Positions 34,986-46,400 of a stretch of DNA of 64,000 nucleotides are shown here, piece by piece. Source of the DNA: Tanytarsus gracilentus (lineage: Eukaryota > Arthropoda > Insecta > Diptera > Chironomidae); contig JAXRKN010000041.1 in the NCBI GenBank assembly GCA_038502055.1, positions 25,001 through 89,000 on the forward strand, written 5' to 3'. The notes beneath the pieces are model-generated. The model made no database searches and had not been told where the DNA came from. It was given only the letters and a program-made list of their open reading frames with translations. Made by a program: the position numbers and the translations under genes. Each line of letters opens with the position of its first letter. Positions within the stretch are counted from its first letter, which is position 1.

Positions 34986-35178
34986 GATGAATAACTATTA
35001 GAACAACTATTCGCAATAAAAACTATTTAACTTTGAAAAATACTTTTTCTCAAGCGCAAAATTAATTTGGCGGCAAAAAAATGGTAAACTTCAGTTGTTT
35101 ACCCCATTAAATAAAAATAAGGGGAATTAACGTTAGGAAAACTCACTTCATTCACGTGTTTGCTAAATAATTAAAAAA
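34986..35178. promoter_or_regulatory. Bidirectional promoter with E2F-like site
   Basis: 193 bp separate the divergent start codons of MCM4 and the C9orf85-like gene. TTTGGCGGCAAA at 35066-35077 closely fits the E2F consensus TTTSSCGC, as expected for an S-phase gene such as MCM4. No TATA box is obvious. Binding is inferred. Confidence 0.6.
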
Positions 35179-35821
35179 ATGAGTTCGAAAAGAGGCGATA
35201 CCAGTAGAACGCGGGCTCAACGACATCAGAACAAAACTTCATTTAAAAATGACTTGCACGACAACAGTGAAAAGACAAAGAAATTGAATTCAATGTCCAT
35301 AACAGAAGTCTGCACAAAATGTAAGGATGTAATCGAGTGGAAAATCAAGTACCGAAAGTATAAGCAATTAACTCAGCCAAAGATTTGCAACAGGTTTAAA
35401 TTCTTATTGACTTATATTATTTTACGTAAATTTAAGTGTGGATTTTTTTAGGTGTAATCAAAGAAATGTCAGAAAAGCTTATCATGTTCTTTGTCACGAT
35501 TGTGCAGTATCAACTAAAAAATGCGCAAAATGTTTGAAACCGGAGTCGGAAAATATTGAAATTATTCCAGCAGAACCTACAGAAATGGAAAAGATCCGAA
35601 GAGATACTGAAATAAGGCATCTAATGAAGACCCTTTCAGAAAGAAAGCGAAGAACATTACTTAGGTACATGAATGGAAAGAAGAAAAAAGCGTGTGATGA
35701 CGAAGAAGAAATGCCGCACCCCACAAAGAATGAAGTTCTAATTAAACTGCAACAGTTAAAAGAAGATGATGATGATGATGATGATGATATTCTAAGCAGT
35801 GAAGGGGAAGAAGAATCTTAA
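35179..35821 (+). CDS. C9orf85 (DUF2039) family protein
   Basis: Exons 35179-35393 and 35452-35821 give 194 residues. The N-terminal half matches the conserved DUF2039 layout: basic start MSSKRGDTSRTRAQRHQNKT, SFKNDLHDNSEKTKK, then four CxxC pairs (CTKC, CNQ after KIC, CHDC, CAKC) around EWKIKYRKYKQL, a probable zinc-binding fold. The C-terminal half is charged and ends in a run of eight aspartates and acidic residues. The molecular role of the family is unknown. It is divergently transcribed with MCM4. Confidence 0.85.
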
Positions 35822-35991
35822 TCTTTTTCATCTTTCCATATAACTTTAACGGTAATTTGAATTTTAAGGGTGGCTGGGCAATTTTTTTGCTCGGTTTTTT
35901 GTAAACACAAACATTGAATTGAAAATAAAATTGAATTAAAAAATAATAAGATTGATCCAACGCACTTACTGAATCTTGAATATATTGGAAA

Positions 35992-37788
35992 ATGGAAAAC
36001 CATGATATATTTAATTTGGATAGTAATACACAGTTAGAATTTTTACAACCAAAAACAGTGCTCGTAATAGATAAAAATAAATTTACAGTATGCAAACAAC
36101 TAATGCTCCAAAATGCGCAAGGTAAAAGCGAGAGTTGAATTGAATTTCTGTAACTTATTTAACTCTAATTCTTAGATGATGCGTATGCGTCATTCTTGGA
36201 GATTCCGATTGAAAAGGTACGATTTTTTAAGTATAAAATGACCTTGTGGGAGAATAAATTGAGATCCAGACGACGTGCGATTAAAAAATGTTCAAATACA
36301 AATCAGCTTAACGCACATAAAAGCTCTCAAGAACGTTTTAAGAAGGCCAGAGAACTAGTAGCAAAAAATTTAAACACTAGTGAAATTTCAAAAATCCTTC
36401 AGATGAGCGAACGATCTGTAACCCGATTTAAGAAAAGAATGCGAGAAGAAAAGCGAAAACTTAAGGCGGAGGGAAAATTAAATCTTGATCCGAATGACGA
36501 AGATAACTCCTTTAAATATCTTGCGGAAAATGAAAAGTTTAGACGCGCTAAAGAGCTTTTTCAACAGGGACTCAGATTAGGTGAAATTTCTGAATTTTGT
36601 AAAGTAAGCGAAAGAACAGTTAGACGATGGAAAGATCGACTGATTAAGATGGAACAGGAAGCTTCTACCACCTCACTTGGTGATGACGATGAAAATGAGG
36701 AGGTAATAGAATGTCTCACAGGAATCGACGATAGTGATATTAAGCCAAAACAACAAAGACAACGACGCCCATATTTTGACCATGAAAAAATTGATTATGC
36801 CGTAGAGTTGATGCAAAATGGACTAAGTAACAAGGAGATGTCAATGCTGCTGGAGCTTTCGATTGCGAATGTGAGAAAATTGAAAGTTAGCATTCTAAAA
36901 GGTACTGTCAATGAGCTCATTGATGACAGTGCAGAACATTATTCTAGACTCCACGGGGACACAACTGAAGGGGTGAGATCGTTTGAAAGTTTCAAATTGA
37001 AACTAATGCTAACAGATTCAATTTTTTATATACTTTTAATTCTAGGATGATCCTCTGAATGGTATTGATGGTGTATCAATTCCAGTCACCTATGGATCTA
37101 GAAGGCAATTACTTAATATTAATTAAAATTTTAAGGACTTTAAAAGTAATTTAATTTTTACTTTATAAGCAGGAAAGCAAAGGTAAATTTAACAGATCGC
37201 CAAATGCATATTGTTAGATTATTAAAAGAGCGAGGAGTAAGAACCATGGAAATTGCGCGAATGGTTGAGATTAGTGAGCGAAGCGTTACTCGCCTTTTAA
37301 GTAAATCAAAGGAATTTCAGGTTCATCAATATGGTCTCGATATTCTCGATGAGGTATTATTAAAAGAATGCGGTGGGAATTTTTCTAAAGACGGTATTAA
37401 AATAATTTTAATTTTTATACGATAGGTCGAGGAGCTTTTGGGAAATAATGTCACAGTGGCAGAAGAAGCTGAAACGGTTGAAGACGAGGAAAAATTGAAT
37501 ACAGATGATTCATTTTCCGAAAACTTTATCTCAAAGTCTCGCATTGGAATGGACTTGATTCGCATGGGTGTTAAGGTATGTATTTAATTGAGAATAAGAT
37601 ATAAAAAACTAAGTTGAATTCGTTTCCGGTTTTTACAGCCACCAGAAATAGCCAAAATGTTGGAAGTGACAGAAAAACAAGTTAAACAATGGAAAAGAAA
37701 CGTTCAAGTTAAGCAAGATGAAGAGTGCTGTAGCGGAACCACTTATATAATCGAAGAAAATTACTCAAAGGATGAATATTTGCAATAA
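35992..37788 (+). CDS. Protein with about five helix-turn-helix repeats, unrecognised
   Basis: Exons 35992-36121, 36176-36972, 37046-37104, 37173-37353, 37426-37575 and 37639-37788 give 488 residues. Five units share the pattern A.EL...GL...EIS..L.VSERSV.R.K at about residues 96-133, 164-201, 248-285, 338-374 and 428-461. They are separated by acidic linkers such as GDDDENEEVIE and EEAETVEDEEK. Each unit looks like a homeodomain-like/Hin-type HTH. The N-terminal part is basic (KLRSRRRAIKK). I know no named protein with this architecture. A nuclear DNA-binding role is inferred. Intron 3 has a GC donor (AAG|GCAATT). It could descend from a transposase HTH, but no catalytic domain is present. 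Confidence 0.75.
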
Positions 37789-37794
37789 GTTGTG

Positions 37795-37895
37795 AAAGGT
37801 TTCGCTAATTATTTTGATAATTAGATAAGTAAAGGTTGTCGCTTTAGCGCTGTCGCATAAGTGAGATGTGTGTGTTAAATTTGAGCACATATATA
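37795..37895. repeat. Helentron-like right-part fragment
   Basis: GATAATTAGATAA, GTTGTCGCT and CGCTGTCGCATAAGTGAGA are short pieces of the family described at 12638, lying between the HTH gene and RpL27A. Confidence 0.55.
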
Positions 37896-37954
37896 ATAAA
37901 AAAAATGTAAACTGTGAATCGATTTTATTTTTCACAATAATCGTGAACATCAGA

Positions 37955-38753
37955 TTATGCTCTTAAGATGCACGCTCCACCAGCTTCCTTGATCTTCTTT
38001 TCAGCTTTTTGGGAGAAATATTTCGCCTTAACAATGATTGGTTGTTTTGGAATATGACCGTGGCCCAAGAGTTTGTAGTATCCCTGAAAAGATTTATTTT
38101 GGGGTCTTAGTTAAAGCCAACTTGCAACAACAACATTTTTATGCTTACAAATTGAACGATGTCGACAACTGGAACCTTATCTCCCTCTTTCTTTGCACGT
38201 TCAAAGTTCTCCTGGCCAACCAATGCCCACAGCTTGTCGAGATTGATTGTTGGACAGAAGTTATGATTGCGATTGAGATGGAAATTTCGCATACCAACTT
38301 TGCCAAAGTATCCCGGATGATATTTATCGAAGTTTATTCTATGATGGTGCATTCCACCAGCATTACCACGTCCACCAGGGTGCTTACGATGTTTTCCTTA
38401 AAAATATTATAAACATAACCTTAGATTTCATTCAAATTAATTTACTTACCGATACGTCCATGTCCATGGCTAACATGTCCACGGAGTTTTCTTGTCTTCT
38501 TTCTCTTTTTAAGGGACTGAAATTGAAGATATTTAAATTAAAAAATTCTTTAAAAAAATAACCACACATTTTATGTCCAACAACAAGAAAACATTTTTTT
38601 AAGTTTAAATTCGTAAAACAACCTAAATAAGTATGAACTCGAAATAACTTTAATATATATTCATCTCTTTTAGAAATTTAAATCATTTTTAGACATTAAA
38701 ATGCACTTATTCATTAATTGTTTTAAATATTTTGTTTCTCTACTTACAACCAT
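37955..38753 (-). CDS. RpL27A: Ribosomal protein L27a (uL15)
   Basis: Exons 38748-38753, 38450-38516, 38149-38396 and 37955-38083 give 149 residues, the standard eukaryotic length. Sequence is textbook: [60 protein letters not shown], and ending [16 protein letters not shown]. It is a component of the large cytosolic ribosomal subunit. The first exon codes only Met-Val, typical of ribosomal genes with an early intron. Confidence 0.97.
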
Positions 38754-39516
38754 GGCTGACGATTTTAGAAAAAAAGAACGAGTAAAGCCGCAATCACACA
38801 ATTGAATTCAAAATATATATTTGTCCGTTGAAAATAATGTTTCGTTCAGAATGCTTTATAATTTTAAAAAAAGACCTAAAACGATTTAAAAATTTCGAGA
38901 AATTGATTTGAAATCATTTTAACGTTTTATTCAATAAAAATGTAATTATGTTTTATTATTATGAGGTATATTCAAAATTGTTTGTTAAATTTTAGATCTA
39001 TTGTTGTAAACATGGTAAAGTTGTATGTATTTGAGTGAAATTAAATATTATTGAGCAGTCACTCCAGAAAAAAGCTATGGCATTTTGTGTGTAAAAAGAT
39101 TTTCGTACAAAAAAAATGCCATATCAAGCATCTAGAAAATACTCAATATTATTTCCCTGACTATTGCGATTTTTGGACTGTATTCATGTATATAATGAAA
39201 TATGTGCTCACTATTTGTAAATATGTGGTAGGTTAATTTTTTTTAAACTCAATTCCTTTCTTCATTTAATGATCTAACTGAAAGGAGTTGTGTGAAACCT
39301 GAAATTAATTGAATCTATTGTACTGCGTGAATGTGTGTGGTTGTGTGTGTGTGGCATGGGTGCGGGAAGGTATTTTGATTATGTTGTTGCGTATCCGATT
39401 TCTTTTAAATATACCATCATAAGCGTTGAGATGAAAATTGAATGATCTTATAAATTAAACATTTAGACATTTGAAATTAAGGGCTTCTTGATGATTTTGT
39501 TTAGAGCTCTTTAAAT
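38754..39516. other. RpL27A promoter side and intergenic DNA
   Basis: AT-rich, with a GTGTGTGTG stretch near 39330-39352. A short frame at 39051-39236 is not recognisable. Confidence 0.5.
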
Positions 39517-40213
39517 TTATGCAACAAAATCAAGAGGTCTGTTGAAACCGCCCTTCCTATTCATATATTGTCTAGAATGAAATTAATATTTTTAATTATG
39601 AAATTAAAGAGAAATTATTTCGAGCTTTCGTACCTATATTTTCTCTTGAGAATAACATGAACGTCTCCGACATTATTACCATCTACTTTTTTTCCTTTGG
39701 TTGTATCGAAGCCGCAGAATCCCATGACTCTCATCATTTCAATTTCATCTGGAGATTTTCCAGTTAAATCGCTTTCAGAGACGTTGATACTGGTTTTAAA
39801 AATGCATTAGCAAATTGAGGAGTTTATCAGACATTTATTTACCTGGTTGAGTAAGAGGAAACGTTTGACGAAGCGAGGATTTTGGATTTTGTTGATGATA
39901 ATGATGGGTATGGTGAATGGTGCCTTCTATCATACGAACGAGATCTCGATCTAAAAAACAGTCGATGATTTAGAAAATTATAATTAAAAAAATTGTTCAG
40001 AAAAAATCCAATACACTACATGGAGGATGGTGTGGCATTGATTCACCTTGATTTATCTCTTTCGATCCCTCGGTGTCTATCACGGCTTTTTGATCGTCTC
40101 TTTTCTCGGGATTTAGATCTATTTCTTTGCTTTCTCCTTATCGACCTATCATCGCGCTCTTTGGCACGCTTTCGACGAGCTGGACTTCTTGACCGCGATC
40201 GAGATCTTCCCAT
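39517..40213 (-). CDS. U4/U6.U5 tri-snRNP 27 kDa protein (SNRNP27)
   Basis: Exons 40047-40213, 39843-39950, 39634-39789 and 39517-39571 give 161 residues (human 155). The N terminus is an RS domain (MGRSRSRSRSPARRKR, then alternating R/S/K/D). The C terminus carries the diagnostic block GKSPDEIEMMRVMGF, FDTTKGKKVDG and RQYMNRKGGFNRPLDFVA at the very end. SNRNP27 joins the tri-snRNP and acts at the U6 ACAGA/5' splice-site region during spliceosome activation. Introns are short GT-AG. Confidence 0.95.
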
Positions 40214-42560
40214 CGGTTCTAGTTTAAACGTTTCGAAAAATATATTTTCTTTTATCGATCAATACTCAGCTTAATACAGTTCTAACAAAATTTAATTTAT
40301 AAAATACGTTACCACTCACATTTAGGCACGTTTTTAAGCTGCTCAATGCACCAAATCCTTCAAATAAAACTTTAAAATTTAAAACAAATATTCTAGCAGG
40401 GTAAATGGAAAGAATTTCGAAGATGACTCTTTAAACAATTATTAAGTATACCTTAAGTATACTAAGGGTGTTAGAAAAGTTAAGGGGACAAAAGCGTAGG
40501 GCGGAGGAAAGAGAGAAAATTCAGATTATTAAAAAAAACAAAAAGTGAAGCGTTTTTAGGAAATTTCATCAAAAAAATAGTGCAAAACGTCAATGAACAA
40601 AAAAAACTTTGGATAAAACTTGAATTGTAAGTCAATATCATGTTTTTAGTACTGAAATGTACAATTAAAAAATCTGAGTGAAAAAGTAGGGAACGCTTTC
40701 CAAATGATGTCGCTGTTTGAAAAAACATTGTTCAGACGCATTTTTAAATAGTAAAGTTTTTTAAAATAACGAAATTGAATTTCTTCGATTTTGCATTGTA
40801 TATAAGCCTACCAATAATTATATATTTAATACATAAGTTCTGTTTAAGAGTTAACTACTCGCTCACATTTCCTCGCTTTTCTCTCTCGCTCACTCTTGCT
40901 TTGCCGGTAATAATTTCTTCTTTTTACTTTGCAATGAGCACTTTTTGTTAGTATATGTGTGTGAGAGAAAATGAGAAATATAACATTTATTTTTTAAGTC
41001 AGTTTCGTTTCTTACTTAGAATTTTTTTTATTGTAAAGCAGTACAGCCAAAATAGACAGTATAACACGACACGGGGTGTGTCTTAAATTATGAGAAAAAA
41101 AAATCAAAATCTAATCAAATCTTATCAAAATATCTAATTAAATCTAAAATATTAAGTGAAAAAATTCGAGAAAAAAAAATCAATAAATTTACTTTTACTC
41201 AAACATCAAAATTTCAACCTATGTAAGTTCGAAAGAAAATTACCAATATACTGTAGTGTGCGTGTGCGTGCAGTGCCGAACTAAAAGAAATACAAATCAT
41301 CTGATAACTCAGATCATGAAATATTCGTATTGAACTCAAAATTGTTTTTAAAACACGCATGGAATTGCAACAATGAATGATTTTTATCGTCGCTCGTTTG
41401 AATGTTTTGATTATTTGAATTAGAACCAATAATTAAAATATATTTGCATCTTTAATCTTTAACACCAGATCTGTAAAAAGTTTTTGAAATATGCATTATC
41501 AGTTGATACGAGTTATCACATATTATATGAGCTTAACAAATGGGTGTGTACTACATGCACTAGTTGAAATAAATAAATAAATAAATTGTCATTTGTCATT
41601 TTATTTGTGAACTTTCTCCAAAATTTTATGTTTTAATGAGAAACATTGTTTCTGAAAAATTAAGTAATTCCTCTTTATAACTTTATGTTAAGTCATATGA
41701 TGATATAATGCTATAAATAAAATGTGATATAATTTGGAATACTTCATTTAAATATCAAAGTTAAGCTGTAAAGAGTAAAGCTCTTTAATTTTATTGAACT
41801 AAAGAAAGAATAAAATAACTAGGAATTTCATTTCACCGGATGATAAAATTTTATATCCAAAACTTTGGAGGTCAAACTAATTTAATACATTACTCATGCA
41901 TGTGATATTTAAAGAGGAGGATACGAGAGCTTTAAAAATTAAAAACCTTAGAGTAGAAAATCACAATCAAAATCTGATTTAAACTGCTAAATGTCGTTGT
42001 GTCTGCCTCTACTTTCAATGTGTCAAAGTATATTGTGCGTTTTTACGGGAGAAAGTTAACTTTCGCCTTGAATTAAAATTTTCAATTTGTCAAATAAATT
42101 TGGACTTAAGATACGGGCTACTACTAGCGTTTTTCAAAATTTATCTGCAAAAGTCAGACACTCAGAGAGGAAAAAATTCTACTAGGAGCAAATTACATAT
42201 ATTTTCATAAAACTCTGCATGTCTTATTTTATTCGAAAAAAAATTAAATTATTTATAATGATTCTCATTTCTAGCTGAGCATTCATGCACGCGAATATGA
42301 CAGGGATTTAAGTCAGATTTTTGTGCCGATTTTTGAATCGACTCGAGTCAATTGGGTTTTACTTGTAAATTTTATTGAGTCGGTTCGAGCCGATTAGCAA
42401 AAACAGCAATCGACTCACTCGACTTAAGTACCTGGAATATGATTTGATAAGAAGAAGAAGAAAGATTAAATCCATTTCCTTTAATGTTTAATTGGAGAGA
42501 GCTGAAGTTTTAGAGTTGTCAAAAAAATCTTGAGTGAGATTTTAGGAAAGAAATTTTTAG
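40214..42560. other. Long AT-rich intergenic region
   Basis: No gene is recognised over 2.3 kb. A CT-rich patch occurs near 40860-40900. At 42330-42425 GACTCGAGTC, GAGTCGGTTCGAGCCGATT and GACTCACTCGACTT form a small cluster of related palindromes. The right part may hold distal hts promoter DNA. Confidence 0.5.
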
Positions 42561-42987
42561 GGTAACGCTTATATACTCATCTGTCCGTCCGTCTGTTGAT
42601 CTCAGAAATTTTCTCTTATATGGCTTCATGGGTATCGTTGAACTCGCGATTGGATCCATCTTGGTCGGCCAGTAGTGCCACGGACAGCCATAATGTCCAT
42701 TTTTCGGTATACTTCTTATTATTTCTATTTTTTTTCTAATTATCCTAATTATTCTAATTATCTTTTACCGCTCGAATGAAATTGTCGCGGCTAACGTAAC
42801 CGCCATTGAAAATTTGAAATGGGGGTTTAACTTTTCGCATCTTTTACTTTTTTTTCGAAGCGAAAAGTGTCCATAGTAAACAAAAGTGAAAATTAAATAC
42901 TTTGGTGGTTGTGTTATCAGTGATTAGCAGCTGTAAATGAATGTACTCGAATTAAATCCAATTTGTTCGTTTTGAAACATTTTTTTG
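42561..42987 (+). mobile_element. Helentron-like element, compact copy
   Basis: Starts GGTAACGCTTATATACTCA and CTGTCCGTCCGTCTGT, has one central-repeat unit, a TAATTATCCTAATTATTC tract, the CGCTCGAATGAAATTGTCGC/ACGTAACCGCC block, and ends GTTTTGAAACATTTTTTT. It ties all the partial pieces in the window into one family: left end, central repeat, AT tract, conserved block and right end in order. The right subterminal repeat is eroded. Confidence 0.7.
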
Positions 42988-43402
42988 ATTTGGAATACCC
43001 GAAAAAGTTTATATAAAAGTATTAGTGAGGTTCATATGGATTTGGCAACGCATGTGCAAAAGCGAAACTATTTTTTAATTTAAAATCAAGATATACTTAA
43101 TTAAAGGTTTTATATATATATACGATATAGATTTTAATTTTTTAAAAAATGTATAGAAAATCCTATTCGAGATTTAATAAACATAAATATATATATTTTT
43201 ACATAAGAAATAATTATATGCATATGCATTTGTATGTTAACAAGAAAAAATCAATATAGTTGGCAACTGTTTGACTAGCCAGTTGAAATAAAATAAATAT
43301 ACACAGTTAAAAACATATATTTTATTCATTTCAGACCAATTTGAACTAAACGCATTAACATTCAAACATATTAAAAACAAGTGAAGATAAAAAATTGAAG
43401 CA
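42988..43402 (+). promoter_or_regulatory. Upstream region of adducin gene
   Basis: AT-rich DNA directly before the first recognised coding exon of hts, with no defined core promoter motif visible. The 5' UTR probably lies here, and further upstream non-coding exons are possible. Confidence 0.35.
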
Positions 43403-46400
43403 ATGACTGATGCCGAAGTGACACACACGAATGGGAATGGAGCAGAAATTGAAGAAGAACCAAGGCAAAGGCCGGCTGATATTGAGCAGGTAAATAAATC
43501 TAGCGCTTGTGAGATTGAAAAATAAAATATTTTTTGAAAATATTTAACAGGATATGCGGGAAATGGAAAGACGCAAAAGAGTTGAAGCTGTCATAGGTTC
43601 AAAGATGTTCCGAGAAGAACTTGAACGGATTGTTGATGGACAATTACGGGAAGGATCTTCGAATGTTCTTCAACAAATTTCCGAAATGATGGGCGTACCA
43701 ACAGCACGAGTCGGAAGTTACTTCCGTGGATCAACATGCGTTATTCCAATAAATGACATTCGTGGTCTCGAGGCAATGGGCTATGAAAAGGGAGAGAAGA
43801 TATTACGATGCAAGCTTGCCGCAACATTCAGACTCTTGGATCTTTTTGGTTTAGCATCAAATGGTATTCAAAATATGGTGACAGCTCGCTTGAACGCTGC
43901 TGAAGAGCTCTTTTTGGCCAACCCGTATGGCTTGCTATACCATGAAATCACTGCTTCATCACTAAACAAGGCTGATATGCAGGGTGCTATTGTCGAGCAA
44001 GGAACTACCAATTATGGTATAAACAACTCTTTGTTCTCTATGCATGCAGCTATTCATGCCGCTAGGCCTGATCTTCGCTGTATTATTGGCGTTCTTCACA
44101 GTGCCGTTGTCGCTATTTCGTCATTCAAACAAGGACTGTTGCCTTTGACAAAGGATTCGGCTGTTTTAGGTGAAATAGCTCGCCACAATGTTTCAGGAGG
44201 TAAAAAATTAATATTTGAAATAATGCATAATTTTATTTAAAACTAATTTCTATCTTTTTTACAGCTCTCAATGAGCCAGAAGAACATGAAAAGCTTATTC
44301 GCAGCCTAGGTCCGCATTCGAAAGTCATTTTACTCACTAATCACGGTGCCCTATGCTGCGGCGAGACAATTGAAGAGGCATACTATCATACTCAGCATAT
44401 GGTGAAAGCGGCTGAAGCACAGTTGAGTCTCCTGCCAATTGGTATTGATAACTTGATACCGATAAGCGAGGAGGCGCGAAAAGCAATTTATGATGAATCG
44501 CGTAAGCCACCAGAAGGAACAGTTGCACTACCACCATCAACTGACAACAAGGAAAAAACACCTCATCAGGTAATCAGTAGCCTTGTTAATATAATACGCT
44601 TTATTAAATTTCTAGTTTTAAGTAAAAATTTCTTTTTAAAAAATTTTTAGACTCCAAAATGGCGTGTTGGAGGTTCTGAATACGAAGCACTCATGAGGAT
44701 GCTTGACAATGCTGGATACCGTACCGGCTATATTTATCGCAACCCGTTGGTTAAGCATGAGGTTCCTCGACCAAAACACGATATCGAGCTACCGCCTGCA
44801 GTCTCATCCCTCGGCTACTTGCTCGAGGAAGAGGAAATGTATAAATCTGGGCAAGTATAATTACCTTTCTGTCAAATTCAATCATGAAAACTTTTAAGCC
44901 TGAGAGCACCGAAACATATAGACCGTCTGAGATTTCGTTGATTGCATTTTTTAGATGTTTTTGCAATACTTATAATAAGTTTACTTTTGGTTTATTAACA
45001 GATTGTACAAGAAAGGCGATTTTCAAAAGGGGGGAAACCGTACAAGATGGTTAAACTCCCCGAATGTCTATCAGAAAGTTGAAGTTCTGGAGACTGGGAC
45101 ATCTGATCCGAGGAAAATCACAAAGGTAGAAATTATAAAGTTTGAGAATAACTAAGTTGGAATAATATCAAATTTTTTGCTTAAAAATTCTTACTGCAAC
45201 TCATTCCATACAAAAAAAAAGGAAAAAAATCAAATTTAAACTCGGGCGAAGAACTTTTACATAAATTTATATACCTTAAAAGGATATAAACTTTCCATTT
45301 TTAGAAGTTTTTCGACCCCTATTTTACAACTCAATTTCAAATTACAAAAAATATTCATACATAAATGTATGTGTTAAATAAATTATTGATGCTTCTATGC
45401 GCTTAGTGTCTATTTTGTATTTTGTGTCCCGCAATTTGTGGGAGTGTTTGCACATAAAGCATATGTAATGAAAAGTCATAGGACCCCGACGAATTGAATT
45501 ATAATTTTTTCAAAAACCTTTATATAAAAATTTTGTAACATATAATGATAATAAATCTTTTTAACAACAAGCATTTCCAGGTCTTAAAAAGATATTTACT
45601 ATTTAATACCTGAACATGATTGTTGCCAAAAAAATTTGTTAACATTAGGAAGCCATAAGCTCCATGCTAGAAATTATATATAAAAATATTTTGGCTATCA
45701 AATTTTCTTTAAGTTGGTGATCAAAAAATGGGTCTTTTGAAAACAAAATTATAATTCAATTCATCAGTATAGTATATTAAAAATTTTAAATCAAAACAAT
45801 TTAATTATTATAAACTTAAAAAAAATGGTTAAATATTAAGTGCTAAAAAGTAACTAAATTCTGATTAAAAAACAAATTCCTATAAATAATAATGAATGAT
45901 TTCTTGCAGCTAATATTGTTTATATGACATATTGTGAACAAATTAAAAGATTTGGAGAAAAATATAGATGCATTTAAGAAAAAAAATTGTGCCTGTTTTA
46001 TAGCTGTAACTACTCAAATTTTATTTTTACGGGCAACATAAGACGAATATCTTTAAAATGCGTTGATTCCTTGTTATATTTTTAACTTTCTAACCGTTTA
46101 TCCTAATTTTTATGTATTTTTCATTTTATTTTTTTAGTGGGTTGATTCTCATGCTGAAGAGGTAAATAAAAACCTTTTGAATCAATGAAATTCAAGAAAA
46201 TATCAATTACGCATAATAACATTTTCAAAAACTCTTAACAATTAAACTTCTTACGTGGTTCTGGTAAAGGTTTACCCTCACTATTTTAATTCCCTTAATT
46301 TACGCTAATGAATTCTATCATAATATATATTTTAACATTGGGTGGTTCTAACAAAATTTTTTTTAAACATTTATGGTGCTAGCGCATTGCTACGTTGATT

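Noticed and set aside
39993..40274. Plus-strand arginine/serine-like protein
   Set aside because: It is the antisense shadow of the RS domain exon of SNRNP27.
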